From NCBI RefSeq assembly GCF_902686445.1, contig NC_062214.1:39379454-39443453 (forward strand): a stretch of 64,000 nt of DNA. The letters are read 5' to 3'. The stretch comes from Sciurus carolinensis. Taxonomy: Eukaryota; Chordata; Mammalia; Rodentia; Sciuridae. Positions 24,584 to 36,970 of this stretch are shown here, piece after piece. Positions within the stretch are counted from its first letter, which is position 1, and each line of letters opens with the position of its first letter. The notes below the pieces were generated by a model. The model ran no database searches. It was not told the DNA's origin and saw only the letters and a program-made list of their open reading frames with translations. Position numbers and translations under genes: made by a program.

Positions 24584-25415
24584 GTTTGTCTTTAGACCTA
24601 ATTTTAATGTCCATAGAAGACTATATTGAAAAGAAAAATGTCTTTTGGTGCTCAGGATATATTGTGCAATTCCTTGGTAAATACAACTGTACATGTTTTG
24701 TGCTTAATAAAAAGAAACATGAAAATTTAGATGCTTCTTTCATAAATTACCAACTGAAAATTGAAAATTTATTTAATTTTGTGTCTTTACCTCCCTCCAT
24801 CAGGGATTTGAGATTGAAAAGTTGCCAGGTTTTATTTCTCCTCTCTCTAAATATTTTAGTGTCATTAAGTGGGAATAATTTGGATCATTTACAAGATTAC
24901 GATAGAAATGATGGAATGATGATGTAATGACTTTAGAGCAAGTTTTGTCCTGTCCCAGGAGTACTCATAATTGGATTGTGTTTATGGAAGAAGATGAAGA
25001 AGAAGAGACATAAAAAAGGAATACTCCCTTCATCTTCATCTGACTCACAATTTTTTTTTTTTTTCAGGAGGGTACAAGTACATCCTTCTGGTTTTCTGTT
25101 CCATGTGTAGGGTCCTCAGAGTCCTTTAATAAGGTGGATTATTTTTAAAGTACTTTTAGAGTCATCATGTGTTTATTTTAACATGAATTTCATAGAGAAA
25201 CACTGAAGCTGAAGAGTTTGTTTTTAATAACCTAGAATAGTTACAAAGAATCTATCAAACAAGGAAAATACATTCTAGGGAAATAAATACAGAAGTGGAA
25301 GATATTTCTTCTCAGAGAATTCCAGTCTAATCAACAATTTAAAAGAGGAAAACCTGGGGATCATCTCAACTATTAGGGAACATTTTGTTAAGTATTTCTA
25401 ATTAAAACAGTCATG

Positions 25416-25546
25416 TTGGGACTGAGGTTGTGGCTTCAGTGGTAGAGCGCTTGCCTCACCTGTGAGGCACTGGGTTCGATTCTCAGCACCACATATAAAG
25501 AATGAATAAAATAAAGGCCCATCAACAACTAAAAAATATTTTAAAA
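25416..25546 (+). mobile_element. ID SINE, long-tail type
   Basis: gggactgaggttgtggcttc...gtgaggcactgggttcgatt, then 'aataaaataaagg...caacaactaaaaaat'. It is flanked by AGTCATG at 25409-25415 and 25547-25553. Confidence 0.92.
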
Positions 25547-26130
25547 AGTCATGAAAGTGAAACGGAATGATTTAGAACAAGCACCCCTTCTGCAAAAGCA
25601 GTAGACAACACAATGTTTAGATAGTACAATACTATAACATTTCAATTAAAATCTTGAAACTGAGGCATGCCAGCTATTGCTTGCACTACTCTTTCTTAGA
25701 ACTGATGATGCATTTGGTTTTCAAGCAAGTCTGTTTGAATAGTGATAAAGAGAACAGTCGATAGGACTGAGGTTGAAGATGAGGTTTATTTTATCAGTAA
25801 GGACAAGTATAATAAAGTACATTCTCATAGTCTTGGAAAAAAAAACCTACTCGTTGTCTGACTAATATTTATGGTCATTTTGGACTTTATAGACTCAAAA
25901 TGGCTTTTGATTCCTTCCATTAGAGAAAACCTGAAATATTTCTTTTGCCCAATGGATACATTCTAAAAAATATTTCACCTCATAACATTTAACTAAATTC
26001 AAGCCACATTTGAAATATTAAAACACTAGGTATGCTGAGTTAGGATTATGAAAAAGAACAACTCCAATGACTATTTTTTTTAGATTTTGCATTATAAATA
26101 CCTCCATGTATATTATAGCAGTTGATGACA

Positions 26131-26262
26131 GTAAAAAAAAAAAAAAAATGTATGGACTGGGGATATAGCCCAGTGGTAGAGCACATGCATAGCATACGTG
26201 AGGCCCTGGTTTTGATCCTCAGCACTGCAAAAACAAAATTAAGTAAACAAACAAAAACAATT
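26131..26262 (+). mobile_element. ID SINE preceded by a poly(A) run
   Basis: The ID body starts at about 26154 (ggactggggatatagcccag) and ends in an A/C-rich tail (caaacaaacaaaaac). A run of 16 A lies just upstream at 26133-26148, perhaps the tail of an earlier, lost insertion. Confidence 0.9.
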
Positions 26263-28168
26263 TTATATGTTATTGCATGTTTGATTTAATCATCTCATCT
26301 GGGACACAATACTCTAGCAATGAGGTACATTAAAACGTCTTTCTGTACAATGCTTTTCATGGAACTTCTAACCTAACTTGCTGCATAGCACTGTACTGTA
26401 CAATGCAGGATAGAATTAATTTCTTTCAACTTATTTATTATTTAATATATGCAGTCTGGTTGAAAAAAATGAGGATTTCATTTAGATTTGAAATCAGTGG
26501 GAAAAGCTAATGAGACAGAGAGATATAGAAAGTCTCTTCTAGCTGGCAGGAATTCCTGGGGAAGTTTAGTAGGGAAGATTACAGAGGCAAAAATTAGGTT
26601 TTTACTTCTGGGGTAAGAGCCAAGGGTATTCATCAAGGCCATGATCTATGATTTAAGCTAGACAAAACAGGTAGATTTTTCTTTTCCCATATATATTTAA
26701 GTGAAAAGTAAGTGAAAGTTAAGAGTGATTTTCAGAAATTCATAACAAGTGAGTTGTCCTTTGTTTTTCAACCCATGTAGAAATAGTCCCAATCTGTCAC
26801 CTGAAGAGCAAGAGTATTCAATCCTTAAGAGTAGGGGAGTTCCCACTATCAGGGAATGGGGAGACAGTGTGTGGATAATAACAGGGACTTAGAAGTAGGA
26901 GATGAGAAGAATATGTAGCATATAGGAGGCATTTGGACCATGTTAGACTAAATGAAGGAAAGAAACACTGGTTTGGAAGAAAGTGGAGGGAGCAAGAAGC
27001 AAAATTATTCAAGAAGAATTCAAATTGCTTACTCATTTGGAAATGAACAGAGACGTATGAATTAAACTTTGTTGCCTAGAAGCTGGGAAATAGCTCAGAA
27101 GTCATGTTTCCCAGTGTATATAGCAGTAGCAGAGAATCCAGTCACTTGGGTTTATTCTTGTCTCCTTCATGAGTAGCATACATGTACTTGACTCAGGAGG
27201 AGACTACTGTCTGAAACCAAGGTTGTCTTCCAGTGTCTCACATTATACAGTAGCTGAATGTAAAATTTCAAAGCTGAAAAAGACCATCTTTGAGGGGCAT
27301 ATGCCTCTCCTAGTTTATATGTAAGATTTTTTTTTTTCTGTCTTGTTTTCATAGCAAACTATAGTAGAAACAGAGCCTAAGTTGTTGTACCATCTGCATA
27401 CCTGACATCATGCACAAATAACAGCAGATGATGGAATTTCACCTAAGGTTTGATTGTGCCCAGGGAGACTTCACAGGCTCCAAATGCCTGCTTTTATCTT
27501 ATACATCGAGAAGCCCATTCAAACTCTCAGGGCTCTGCCAACTTGGCAAGAGGAAGAGTTGGCAAACTTCCCATGCTAGGTTTCTTTAGTTTGAAGGTTT
27601 TGAAGTGGGTCTGAGTCTGGTGAGTGAGGCTGTGATAAATGCTGTGTGGAGCCCTTGTGAGGTCTCTTATTTGTTGACTGTAAGCTTTTCATCATTGGAC
27701 ATGAATGAGAAACATCATTGCTTTGCAGGGTATTCCCTTTTTTCTGTTTCTTCAAAGTTATCTTAGAGAATTCTCAGTTGCCATATGAAATTCTAAATTC
27801 TCTGAGCAGATGCCTGTTTTGACAAAGAACTTTAAAGATACATGGCAAAAGTTTAAACAGGTTGTAATTGATGGGATTTAAATACTGTGTATAGTAATTA
27901 AATAGTTACGTTAATAAAAACCCCTAAAGCACCCTGTGCATTTTTTCTCTTCTTTAATGTCTTTCACATTTTTTTTCTTCAAGACCCCAAATTCATGAAT
28001 TAAATGAATTAAGTGTAGGAAATACATTTGAGTTAAATTTCCTGAGTGTTTAACACACTGATGAAAAATCATAATGTTTATGTCTACAAATTTTAGGTAG
28101 GGGCTTATTTTACCACAAAGCTTCTGCAAAATGAAATTCCCAAGCAGAATGAAGAAACTGCAGACAAA

Positions 28169-28381
28169 TGAACTGGATGTGGTGGCACACGCCTGTAATC
28201 TCAGCAGCTCTGGAGGCTGAGACAGACGGAGGGCGAGTTCCAAGTCAGTCTCAGCAAAAAAGTGAAGTGCTAAGCAACTCAGTGAGACTGTCTCTAAATA
28301 AAATGCAAAATAGGGCTGGGATATGGCTCAGTGGTCCAGTGACCCTGAGTTCAATCCCTGGTACAAAAAAAAAAAAAAAAA
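28169..28381 (+). mobile_element. B1-dID dimeric SINE
   Basis: The B1-like half (gaactggatgtggtggcac...agtctcagcaaaa), linker 'taaataaaatgcaaaatag', ID half (ggctgggatatggctcagtg...gttcaatccctggtac), and an A17 tail. Confidence 0.95.
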
Positions 28382-28479
28382 GATTGCTGCAGAAGTAAGA
28401 ATACATTAAAAACTCACTAAATACTAGATACTTGAACTTATTTGATTTGGTATGCCTATGTTGTATCTGTCTTTCTCTT

Positions 28480-28561
28480 TTTCCCTCCTGCAGTACTGGG
28501 GATTGAACCCAGAGCTTCACACATGCTAGGGAATACTCTACCACTTAGATCCCCAGCCCTT
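28480..28561 (-). mobile_element. ID SINE
   Basis: Reverse complement: agggctggggatctaagtgg...agcatgtgtgaagctctggg. It is diverged with no clear tail. Confidence 0.85.
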
Positions 28562-29353
28562 AAGCAATTTCTCTATGAATGAAATAACACTAAAGAATTT
28601 TAATTAAATGTTTATATATTGCGCACCTCAAATAATCTCTATCTCTTTTAATGTTCCTCTCCAAGTCACTATTATATTGTTTCCATTCTAGTTCTTAGAA
28701 GATAATGGGATGCTTTTAAATTTTTTCTCTCTCTTTAAAATAAACACTTCCAAAAATTCTATGCTGTTTTTATTTTAACTTTTATAATATCTTATCCTGG
28801 GCCTTTACATGTAGTTAAATTTTATTGCCTGTATACATTTCTAAATGCTTTAAAAAGAATCTCCTTCTCAGTGGCCTTATCTTATAAAATCACTTCTTAC
28901 TCTTTTGTCAATTCCTAACTCAAAAATATGTTTCTTACTTCATTATATTGTGAGAGACCAAAAATTAGGAGCAGACCAAATGCCTTGCATCTCTCTAAAG
29001 ACTAAAATAATATGGTCCAGGCATCTAGTAGTCCACTGAAATGTGAACTCACCCATAAATAATAGAAAATTATCACCAGGAGCAGCTACTCAACCTGACT
29101 ACATATCCCAGTTTCCCTTGTGTCTAAATGGGTCTCCCATCTAGTTTTCAGCAATGTAAGATAAGAGAAAATGATATGTATCCTTTCTAGACCTGGAAGG
29201 AAGCAGGTGTGACTTCTCCTTGTTTTCTTTCCTTGTTTGTTCAGCTAGATTGAAAGAATTAATTGTAGTGAGCTAATTGCATGGTTATGGTGACCATGAT
29301 TAATAATAATGTGTTATATATTTCAAAATTCCTAAAAAAGAACTCTTTTCATC

Positions 29354-29838
29354 AAGATGATATCAAAAGTGAAGAAGAAAGCTCCTGCCCTCCCAAAGCC
29401 AAAGTCACAGAAAATGCTTTGAAGGCCAAAACTGCAGCGCTGATAGGTGTCCATAGCCACAAATAATGAAAATTTGCACATCACCCACCTTCTGATAGCT
29501 CAAGACACTGCAGCTCCAGAGGCAGCCCATGTGTCCCCAAGAGAAACAAGCTTGACCAATTTCACCCCTAGTACTTAATCAACTATGAAGAAGATGGAAG
29601 ACATCAATACACTTGTGTTCATTGTGGATGTCAAGGCCAGGAAATAGCAGGCCAAACAGACTATGAAGCATCTCTGGGTCATCTACATGGACAAGGTCAA
29701 CACAGTGTTCAGTCCTGATGAAAGGAAGAAGGCATGTGTTTGGGTCTTGAAAATGATGCTTTTTATTTCCCAGCAAAATAGGGATCATTTAAACTTAGTC
29801 TAGCTTGCTAATTCTAAATTATTTTTATGATAAAAAAT
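29354..29838 (+). pseudogene. RPL23A: Processed pseudogene of ribosomal protein L23a
   Basis: The parent gene encodes the large-subunit protein uL23, about 156 residues. Here the whole coding region is present without introns. The start ATG is at 29357, followed by KKKAPALPKP-like codons. 'ggtgtccatagccacaaa' (near 29444-29461) corresponds to GVHSHKK and is broken at once by TAA TGA. The middle block 'aacttgtgttcattgtggatgtcaa' equivalent (29606-29632) encodes the conserved TLVFIVDVKA segment. 'aaaatagggatcatttaaac' (29776-29795) gives the KIGII stop end, and the natural 3' UTR follows to an A-rich end near 29838. Frameshifts, an internal deletion and several stops make it dead. It lies in the sense orientation of the host intron. 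No clean target duplication was found. Confidence 0.93.
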
Positions 29839-30009
29839 TGGTAAGAAAATAGATTTTTTATGTTCAAACCACATACACGCAAAAGAATATGGTAACAGAC
29901 ATGCTAATTATCTTGCTTTAATCTTTCAACACTGTATACATAGATCAAGTATACATTTTACTGATGTACATATGTAATTATTATTTGTCAAATAAGAAAA
30001 CATATCTAA

Positions 30010-30222
30010 GCTGCACGTAATGATGCATGCCTGTAATCCCAGAAATTTGGAAAGTCAAGGCAGAAGGATTCCAAGTTCACAGCCAGCATCAGCAACTTAG
30101 TGAGAACGTCAGCATCTTAGTGAGAAGCTGTTCAAAGGAAAGAAAAATTTTTTAAAGGAGTAGGGATGTAACTCAGTGGCAAAGTACCCCTGTGTTTCAA
30201 TCCCTAGTACCAAAGAAAAAGT
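30010..30222 (+). mobile_element. B1-dID dimeric SINE, older
   Basis: B1-like half (gcacgtaatgatgcatgcctg...cagccagcatcagcaactta) with a short internal repeat (gagaacgtcagcatcttagt), then an ID half (agtagggatgtaactcagtgg...caatccctagtacc). It is diverged. Confidence 0.88.
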
Positions 30223-30479
30223 ACATGAAAAGAAAGCATATCCATCTGTAGAGAAGAAATGCCAGTTTTATAAACTCCTTAAGGATTTGAATAACCTATA
30301 TTACTTAAGAAATATTGCTAATCTCAGGGTTCTTAAAATTTTCTATTTTCTTATGCTATTGTATTTTTTGTATTTAATTTTTGAAATGCAATTTTATTCA
30401 TATCATGTAATATGAGGTAGAAATTTGGCTTTATTTTTCTTTTCCACATGGACATTAACTATTCATATTATTTATTAAA

Positions 30480-31330
30480 CAAAACATCCTTTTCCCATGG
30501 ATTTGAAATGTAACTTTTGTTATGTGTGACATTCTTTTCTGGAACATATTTTTTGGACTCATCTTTTTCATTGATATTTTGTCTATTCCAGTAGCCTTAT
30601 CAGGATATTTAATTAGAATGTCTGATAAGGAAAGTACACTTTTAAAATATTTTTCACAAAAATTTTTGGTTTTTCATCAATTATATGACTTTAAAAATCA
30701 TTGCTAATTACAATATTCATCATAAACACTGCATTTTTACTGTTTTTAATTCTTGCTTTATGTCTTTCCCAAGATTTTAAAGTTTTAAGAAGATATTGTC
30801 CCTCTATTATGAAATTTACTGATATTTTTATAGTTTATATTGTTTTTATGACTAGGATTTTTTCATATCTACTAATAAGTGGTTATTATTGCTGTAGTGC
30901 AATGTTATTTATTATTAATATTTTGTGGATATTTATTTGAATTCAGCTACCATATTAATTTTCTTATTAACTCTACTTGTTTCCTAAATTTGAAATAAGA
31001 ATGCTTTTTCTTCCCAATATTGTTACCATTCCTATCATTTTGGGAATCTTATTTCATCTGTCAGAACTTCAAAGTCAATGTTAGAATAATAATGGCAAAG
31101 TGGCTTCTCAATTTATTACTTTGAGTGGAAATGGATTCAGGCTTTCACTGTATTTGATTTTATTGTTGGATTTTGGTAAATAGTCTTTAAGATAAATTCT
31201 TTTATTCTCACATTAAATACACATTTGTTAATTATGGGTGCAGAACATTGCCAAATGCCTTTTAGGTGTTTATTGATATACTGTTTTTATCTTTTTATGT
31301 CTTAGAGGAGGTTATGGAATCCTAGAGAGA
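30480..31330 (-). repeat. Ancient L1 fragment, ORF2 region
   Basis: The T-rich text near 31070-31320 follows the reversed ORF2/reverse-transcriptase segment of old L1s ('ttactttgagtggaaatggattcaggctttcactgta...'). Several plus-strand open frames here are shadows of it. Borders are uncertain. Confidence 0.5.
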
Positions 31331-31796
31331 AAAAGTAAGAGTAAAGAGTGGCACTTTTATTTAAAAATATAAAGCCTGGTTTCTGCTCTTGTGAAACATT
31401 TGGAAAATAGGAGAGATAAGACTAAAGTGTTCCTATCAGTACTGCTGTGGATATAATTCATATAAAATCATGCAGAGAGGAAACACAGATATGAGTGAGA
31501 TCTGAATTTCACAGGAAGGCTTCTTGAATAATCATAATCCCCAATTCTGGAACAGAAAGGATAAGTTTATTCATGAAATTATGAAAGCATGGGAATGATT
31601 AAATAACTGAAAATTTTACACAAAAGATGTAGTTAAAAATTTTTCAGCCTCTGGAACTAAGTGATGGTGACTTTATGAAACCAATACAAAAGATAATTTG
31701 GTCTTCACTAGGGAGAGATAAGAGAAATCACTAAACTACTAAGTATAACCAAAAAATCATAGTAATATAAATTGTTAATCATTGGGATATTTTACC

Positions 31797-31840
31797 AAAA
31801 CAAACAAACAAACAAAAAAACAAAAAAGAAACAAAAAACT
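31797..31840. repeat. (CAAA)n simple repeat
   Basis: Repeated ACAAACAAA units followed by A-rich sequence. Confidence 0.9.
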
Positions 31841-32299
31841 TCTGCACTTTTAGAAACTTTTTCACTCCTGTGTTTGAAAATAGGGATGAGAAGATCTTTC
31901 TTATAAGGCTCCACAATTCATTTTGATTTTATAGAATGTATTCAGGGAAACAAAAGTTTTTCTGCTTAGTGACTCTTTACTCCTGAAATCGTAGTGTTCA
32001 CAGCTGAAGGGAAGGAGATCAGAATCTGTAGGTAGGTTTTTAGAACCTAGAACACTGTAAAAGTGCACAAACTAGAGACTCCTTGTAACAGATGATGGAA
32101 TGTCAACTAATTTACCATGATTTTTCTTTCCTGAATTATTTAAATTGATTCTTTTCTTAGATGTTTGCTCTTTAAAAAAAGTGGATTTGGGCTTTGGCTT
32201 TTGTTTTGGATAAGAAGAGCACAAGATGTTACCTAAGTTCTCTTTTCCTCTTTTTGTAGCTTCTTTTCCAGCCTAATTGAACTACTTCTATGTATTGGA

Positions 32300-32480
32300 A
32301 TTGGCACCTCCACATACTAATCTCTCACTCCTTGTTCCCACTCATTGGTCTTCCCTGGTGAATTACCCATTCTTTATGAATCAGTTCAAATGCCACCTAT
32401 TTTGTGAATCCTTTCCTAAGTTTCCACTGTAGAGGTAACTATTCCCTCTTTTACTGCAAATGTGCCTTTAACTCCCCTTA
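32300..32480 (+). repeat. Probable L2 fragment
   Basis: 'cagttcaaatgccacctattttgtg...cctttcctaag' resembles the L2 text 'ctcaaatgtcacctcctcag...ccttccctgac'. Diverged. Confidence 0.5.
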
Positions 32481-32599
32481 TCTTCCACCTGTAATATGTG
32501 CTTTTGCTTCATTTTGTCCAAAGTTCTGGACCTCATGTGATCAGTTTTTCCTCTACTCACCCCTTTCTCTAGAAGTTCCTTTCTTCAGTCAGGACAGTA

Positions 32600-32602
<3 letters not shown>

Positions 32603-32656
<54 letters not shown>

Positions 32657-32676
32657 ACGCGCGCGCACACACACAA
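32603..32676. repeat. Compound (TC)n(AC)n(GC)n(AC)n microsatellite
   Basis: About 15 TC units, about 13 AC units, GCGCGCGC, then AC units: 74 bases without interruption. The alternating purine/pyrimidine right half has Z-DNA potential. Confidence 0.96.
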
Positions 32677-32958
32677 TATAGGTTTTACTGAAAATTTTCT
32701 GGGGAGACAGGAAAGAGGATTAACATTATGCACTATAAAGCACAAACTTAATAAAACTGGATTGGATACTGCCAATTTTCCCCAAGCAGAATATTTCATA
32801 CTATTCTCTCTTAAAATGTTGTCTCTTCTGTGTATTTTCTAAAATATGTCCTTCATCATCCCAAGTAAGTTTGTTGTCACTCCTACCAGAGAAAGAGCCT
32901 TGATTGTTTCTAAAGTGAACCCCCTATGGGCCTCTTCCCTCATATAGTTTTCTTTTTT

Positions 32959-33098
32959 AAAAAAATATTTTTCTTTGTCATAGTTGGACACAATACCTTT
33001 ATTTTATTTATTTATTTTTATGTGGTGCTGAGGATCAAACCCAGTGCCTCACATGTGCTAGCCAAGTGCTCTACCACTGAGCCACAACCTCAGTCCCT
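32959..33098 (-). mobile_element. ID SINE, long-tail type
   Basis: Reverse complement: gactgaggttgtggctcagt...gaggcactgggtttgatcct, then 'ataaataaataaaataaagg...'. The left flank CATATAGTTTTCTTTTTT (32941) and right flank CACATAGGTTTCTTTTTT (33099) look like a diverged duplication. Confidence 0.9.
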
Positions 33099-33116
33099 CA
33101 CATAGGTTTCTTTTTT

Positions 33117-33329
33117 TGCGTGATGGAATGGGTACTGAGGATTGAACTCAGGGGCATTCTAACGTTGAGCCATATCCCCAGTCCTATTTTGTATTTTATT
33201 TAGAGACAGGTTCTCACTGAGTTGCTTAGTGACTCGCTTTTACTGAGGCTGGCTTTGAACTCGAGATTCTCCTGCCTCAGCCTCCCGAGCTGCTGGGATT
33301 ACAGTCAGGCACCACCATGCCCAGATTTT
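33117..33329 (-). mobile_element. B1-dID dimeric SINE next to the ID
   Basis: The ID half lies at 33120-33185 and the B1-like half at 33225-33326. CACATAGGTTTCTT flanks it at 33099-33112 and 33330-33343, the same target text that borders the ID on its left. Confidence 0.93.
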
Positions 33330-33417
33330 CACATAGGTTTCTTATTGAAGTGTTCATTCTTTGAAAGTTGTCTTTTTTTTTTTGATCCAGTGAATGGAAA
33401 AAGAAGATGAAACTGTT

Positions 33418-33530
33418 CTTAGCTAATGTTTATAGTTGGCTTATTATATGACAGACACTGTACTAAGCACTTCATGTATACATTTAACATAAGATTCTCT
33501 TTACATCCTCATACCTACAGATGTGTCTCC
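33418..33530 (+). repeat. MIR SINE
   Basis: 'gctaatgtttatagttggcttattatatgacagacactgtactaagcacttcatg' matches the MIR 5' core. Confidence 0.75.
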
Positions 33531-33559
33531 TGTAGAAGACTTTGAGCATTTTCTCAGTG

Positions 33560-33655
33560 ATGATTCTGTTATTTTTTTCTTTATTCTTAGTACCTAGCAA
33601 CATTCTGGCACACAGTAAGCATTTCATAAATGCTTATTGGATGAATAAAGAACGT
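33560..33655 (+). repeat. L2 LINE 3' end
   Basis: 'tagtacctagcaacattctgg', 'cacacagtaagcatttcata', 'aatgcttattggatgaata' is the typical L2 3' terminus. Confidence 0.72.
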
Positions 33656-35344
33656 AATTGGTGATGAGAAGACTCAGCCTGTTCACAGTACCTGTAGTCA
33701 TAGTTCTTTTAATATTTGTTTTTTTGTTTTCTCCTCACCATGGTTTCCTCTGCTAATTCATCCTGTGGTCAGTATAAGCCCTCCTGACTCTGTCACTCTG
33801 CTATCCATGGATGTTTCCTGTTCTTGTATTTTGGCAGCTAATTATTCCATGGGAAATCTTTTAATCAAGTTTTTATTTTGTTTATATTGAATGGTTTGTA
33901 TTTTATGATAGATCTCTTTCCACAAATGAGGGGCAATGCTTTCAGAATGTGTGGCTAGGTAGTGGAACACCCTGCTGATGTTGATAAGTTCATGGTTTTC
34001 AGACTGTACATGGTCCATTTCTGGAGTTTTAATGAAGACCCCTCAGAACCACCATGATGAGAGGGCAGACAAGGCTGCTGCTGACTATGTCATTTCTAAC
34101 CAGAACTGTTCTGCTTCAGTCTGTTTTACACATTCAACTTTCAGATAAAATGCTGTTAAATATAATGCATTTGAAAACCACTGCTTGAAAAAAAAAAGCA
34201 ACTAGAAAAGTTCACACTTCAACCTCATACTATTCCTCTTGAAATATCAATATAGCCCCTAATAATTCATGCAATATGCCCTTTGTATTAGGTTAGGGCA
34301 ATATTTTATTGTCTCTTGCTGAAAATAAATGTAATACAACAAAACAAACGTTCCTTTGTTTTAAAAATGAACAAACAAAAAAACAAGCAAAATAAAGCAA
34401 AAATTAAATGCAAGTATGAAGAGACATCTTCTAGATCAGTCAATTACAGAGTGAGTCCATAAGGCAGTTCTTTACTCTGGGTTTGAGAATTGAGCAATCT
34501 TTACAGAGACCCTCTTGGGCAAGGTAATTCTACTCTGCAGGGCTTGCCCTTTCTGTTCCTCTGTAGATGCCAGAGGCCTTTGGTTTGTGTTACACAGGCA
34601 TTGCCTTTATTTTTCTTGTTTGTAGGAACTCTAATTCATGTTCTATCCAATAAGCCTTTTAATTACTGTTGTGAATGACATCACCACTGCCTTCAGGTTC
34701 AGAATGAAAAGCTCCACCTTATATCCCCATGTTGATGTAACATATGGGCTACTTCTCCTGGACTTCATGTAATCACTGAGTTTCCATCCTAAGAGATCAG
34801 GGGACACTGCCTTCTCCAAACATTTTCTCATTTCCTCCTTTTCCAGGGTTACTGGGCTCCTGTTGGACCTCATTGGGTGATCCAAGTTTTAAACTGATCA
34901 TGGTCATTTGCTTCAGTATCTGTTCTTCACAAGCACAAAAATGTCCAGTTACACTTTATAAAATAACAAAATGCTGACTGTCCACTGACAGATGTCATAC
35001 ATAAAGTTCCCTTCTAGAAATTACTAGCTTATGCTTTCTGGGTACACTCAATTCTGTAGGAAGATTTAATTCTTAGTCTTCAGAGATTCATACCCTATCT
35101 GAATACTTTGTGTCTTTATTTTGCATATTCACAGGAATCCAGAGCCTGATTTTAAAGGTCTACTTTTGACTCCTGTAGTTGCACTTAGCTCATTCTCTGA
35201 CTGGAAAAGGACTAAGAGTATGGTTATGTTAGGGTGGATGATCTGGACATTGTTTTTCATAAAATGTAAACAAGATCATGAACACTGATACATCTTTAAT
35301 GTTGATGGAATGTGCTCTATAGACTATAGTTAGATTGACTGTGA

Positions 35345-35478
35345 AATAGTGAGGTGCTAAGCATCTTAGTGAGACCCTGTCCTAAAATTTAAAAAATAAA
35401 TAAATAAAAAGGGCTGGGGATGTACTCAGGAATAAATTGCCCCTGGGTTCAATCCCTATTACCTCCCACCCCCAAATA
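35345..35478 (+). mobile_element. 5'-truncated B1-dID SINE
   Basis: It begins inside the B1 half (gtgaggtgctaagcatctta), then a linker (aaataaataaataaaaag), and an ID half (ggctggggatgtactcagga...gttcaatccctattacc). Confidence 0.88.
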
Positions 35479-36374
35479 TAGTGAAAGAGAGTTAGGGGGT
35501 CAGAAGTCATAAACCAGAACATATGGTCACTCTGGTTATGGCAGAAATCTTCTGTTGGAAAATTCTATCTTCAACTTTTTTCACCAAATATAGTGAAATA
35601 ATTTTAGAACCCCTATTGGAGGTAGTCTTAAGGATTCATGTTTGTTAGAATCACCAAAGCCCTTTCCAATATAATTAGGGGATCTAAATTCACCACCCCT
35701 TTTATATTGTTCATATTCTTAACAATCTTTTCTACAACTAGTTTTAGGAGTTGGCTAGGACTCTGGGCATGTCCTGTGTTTTCTCTGGGACAGAAGCTGA
35801 CTGGACAAATGGAGATTTTCATTTCTAATTTATTACAGTAAATTGGAGTTTTACCATCACTTTTCCTAGTGCCAAATGTTGACCAAGGGTTACCGAGATG
35901 GGGAGAGAGAAGGAAAGAATAAAGAAAGCATGCTATAATCTAGGTACTTGTCAACACCCCTGGGGTTTGTGCTCTTGTTCCCTGCCTGCATTTGCCTCTG
36001 ACTCACTGCTGTCTTGAGGTGACACTAAAAGGGAGAGAGAGGGCATGTTAAGGATATGCTCCCCTGCCCCACCTTAGCCACCTTCACTGATGCTTCTCAA
36101 GTCCTCAACCTTCTCATTGGATTTCCAGCCCTTCTTGTTCAGTGGCTTCTCATATCTGAGCCCCTTCCCCTACTTCCTCACATTCTTTATACTCTCTCTT
36201 TGGGTTGCTTTTAACTTGATAGAACTCCCTCAAGGGAATAGGAGGACTATTTTAAAGAACCCGCTTTTCATTGCTTTATGGATGAGTGTTTGAGGAGGGA
36301 GCAACCCCCTTATTTTTTATTTTTGTGTCAGAAATCTAGATAGAAGTGTGGTCTTGGCACTCCAATTTAGGATT

Positions 36375-36464
36375 CTGTTTGTTTGTTTTTGATGCCAGTT
36401 ATTGAACCCAGGGCCTTTGCACATGCTAGGCAAACACTCTATTGTACCACATCTCCAAGTCCCA
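36375..36464 (-). mobile_element. ID SINE
   Basis: Reverse complement: gggacttggagatgtggtac...aaaggccctgggttcaata. The flanks TTTAGGATTCT and GTTAGAATTCT are similar. Confidence 0.85.
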
Positions 36465-36769
36465 AGTTAGAATTCTAATTTTTTTCATTGAAATTCTTTT
36501 ATAACTGGCTATCTGGATTTTAGAATACTACACTAGTATTATCCTTAGGGTATGTTTAATATTTTGTTGTTTAAACACATTTTGTGTTCTCATCTGACAG
36601 TATGCTTCCCATATATGATAGAATTTGCACACAAAAAAATCCAAGCTTAGTTACCCATGGTTGCTTAGGTCAAATTTGGGGATATAATCTGTTTGTTATT
36701 AGTTCTACCTACTCTTTTTCATTGGTTGCCACTTGAACACACTCAGTTCCAAAATGATAAAAGTTGGCA

Positions 36770-36970
36770 ATGATAATGAGAATAATGTTTATTAAGCACT
36801 GATGTAGCAGGCTCTGAAGAAAGTCACTAAATTATCAGTATTATCACTGTGATACAAGTATTCCCATATAACAGATGAGGGAAGTGTGGCTCAGAGAGGA
36901 AAATTGAGGTGCTTAAGTTTATGCAATGAGTAAATTGCAAAGCTAAGGTTAATGCCCAGGATATTTAGAC
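36770..36970 (+). repeat. MIR SINE, nearly full length
   Basis: 'gataatgagaataatgtttattaagcac...' through 'cagatgagggaagtgtggctcagagagga' and 'taaattgcaaagctaagg' follow MIR order. Confidence 0.85.
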
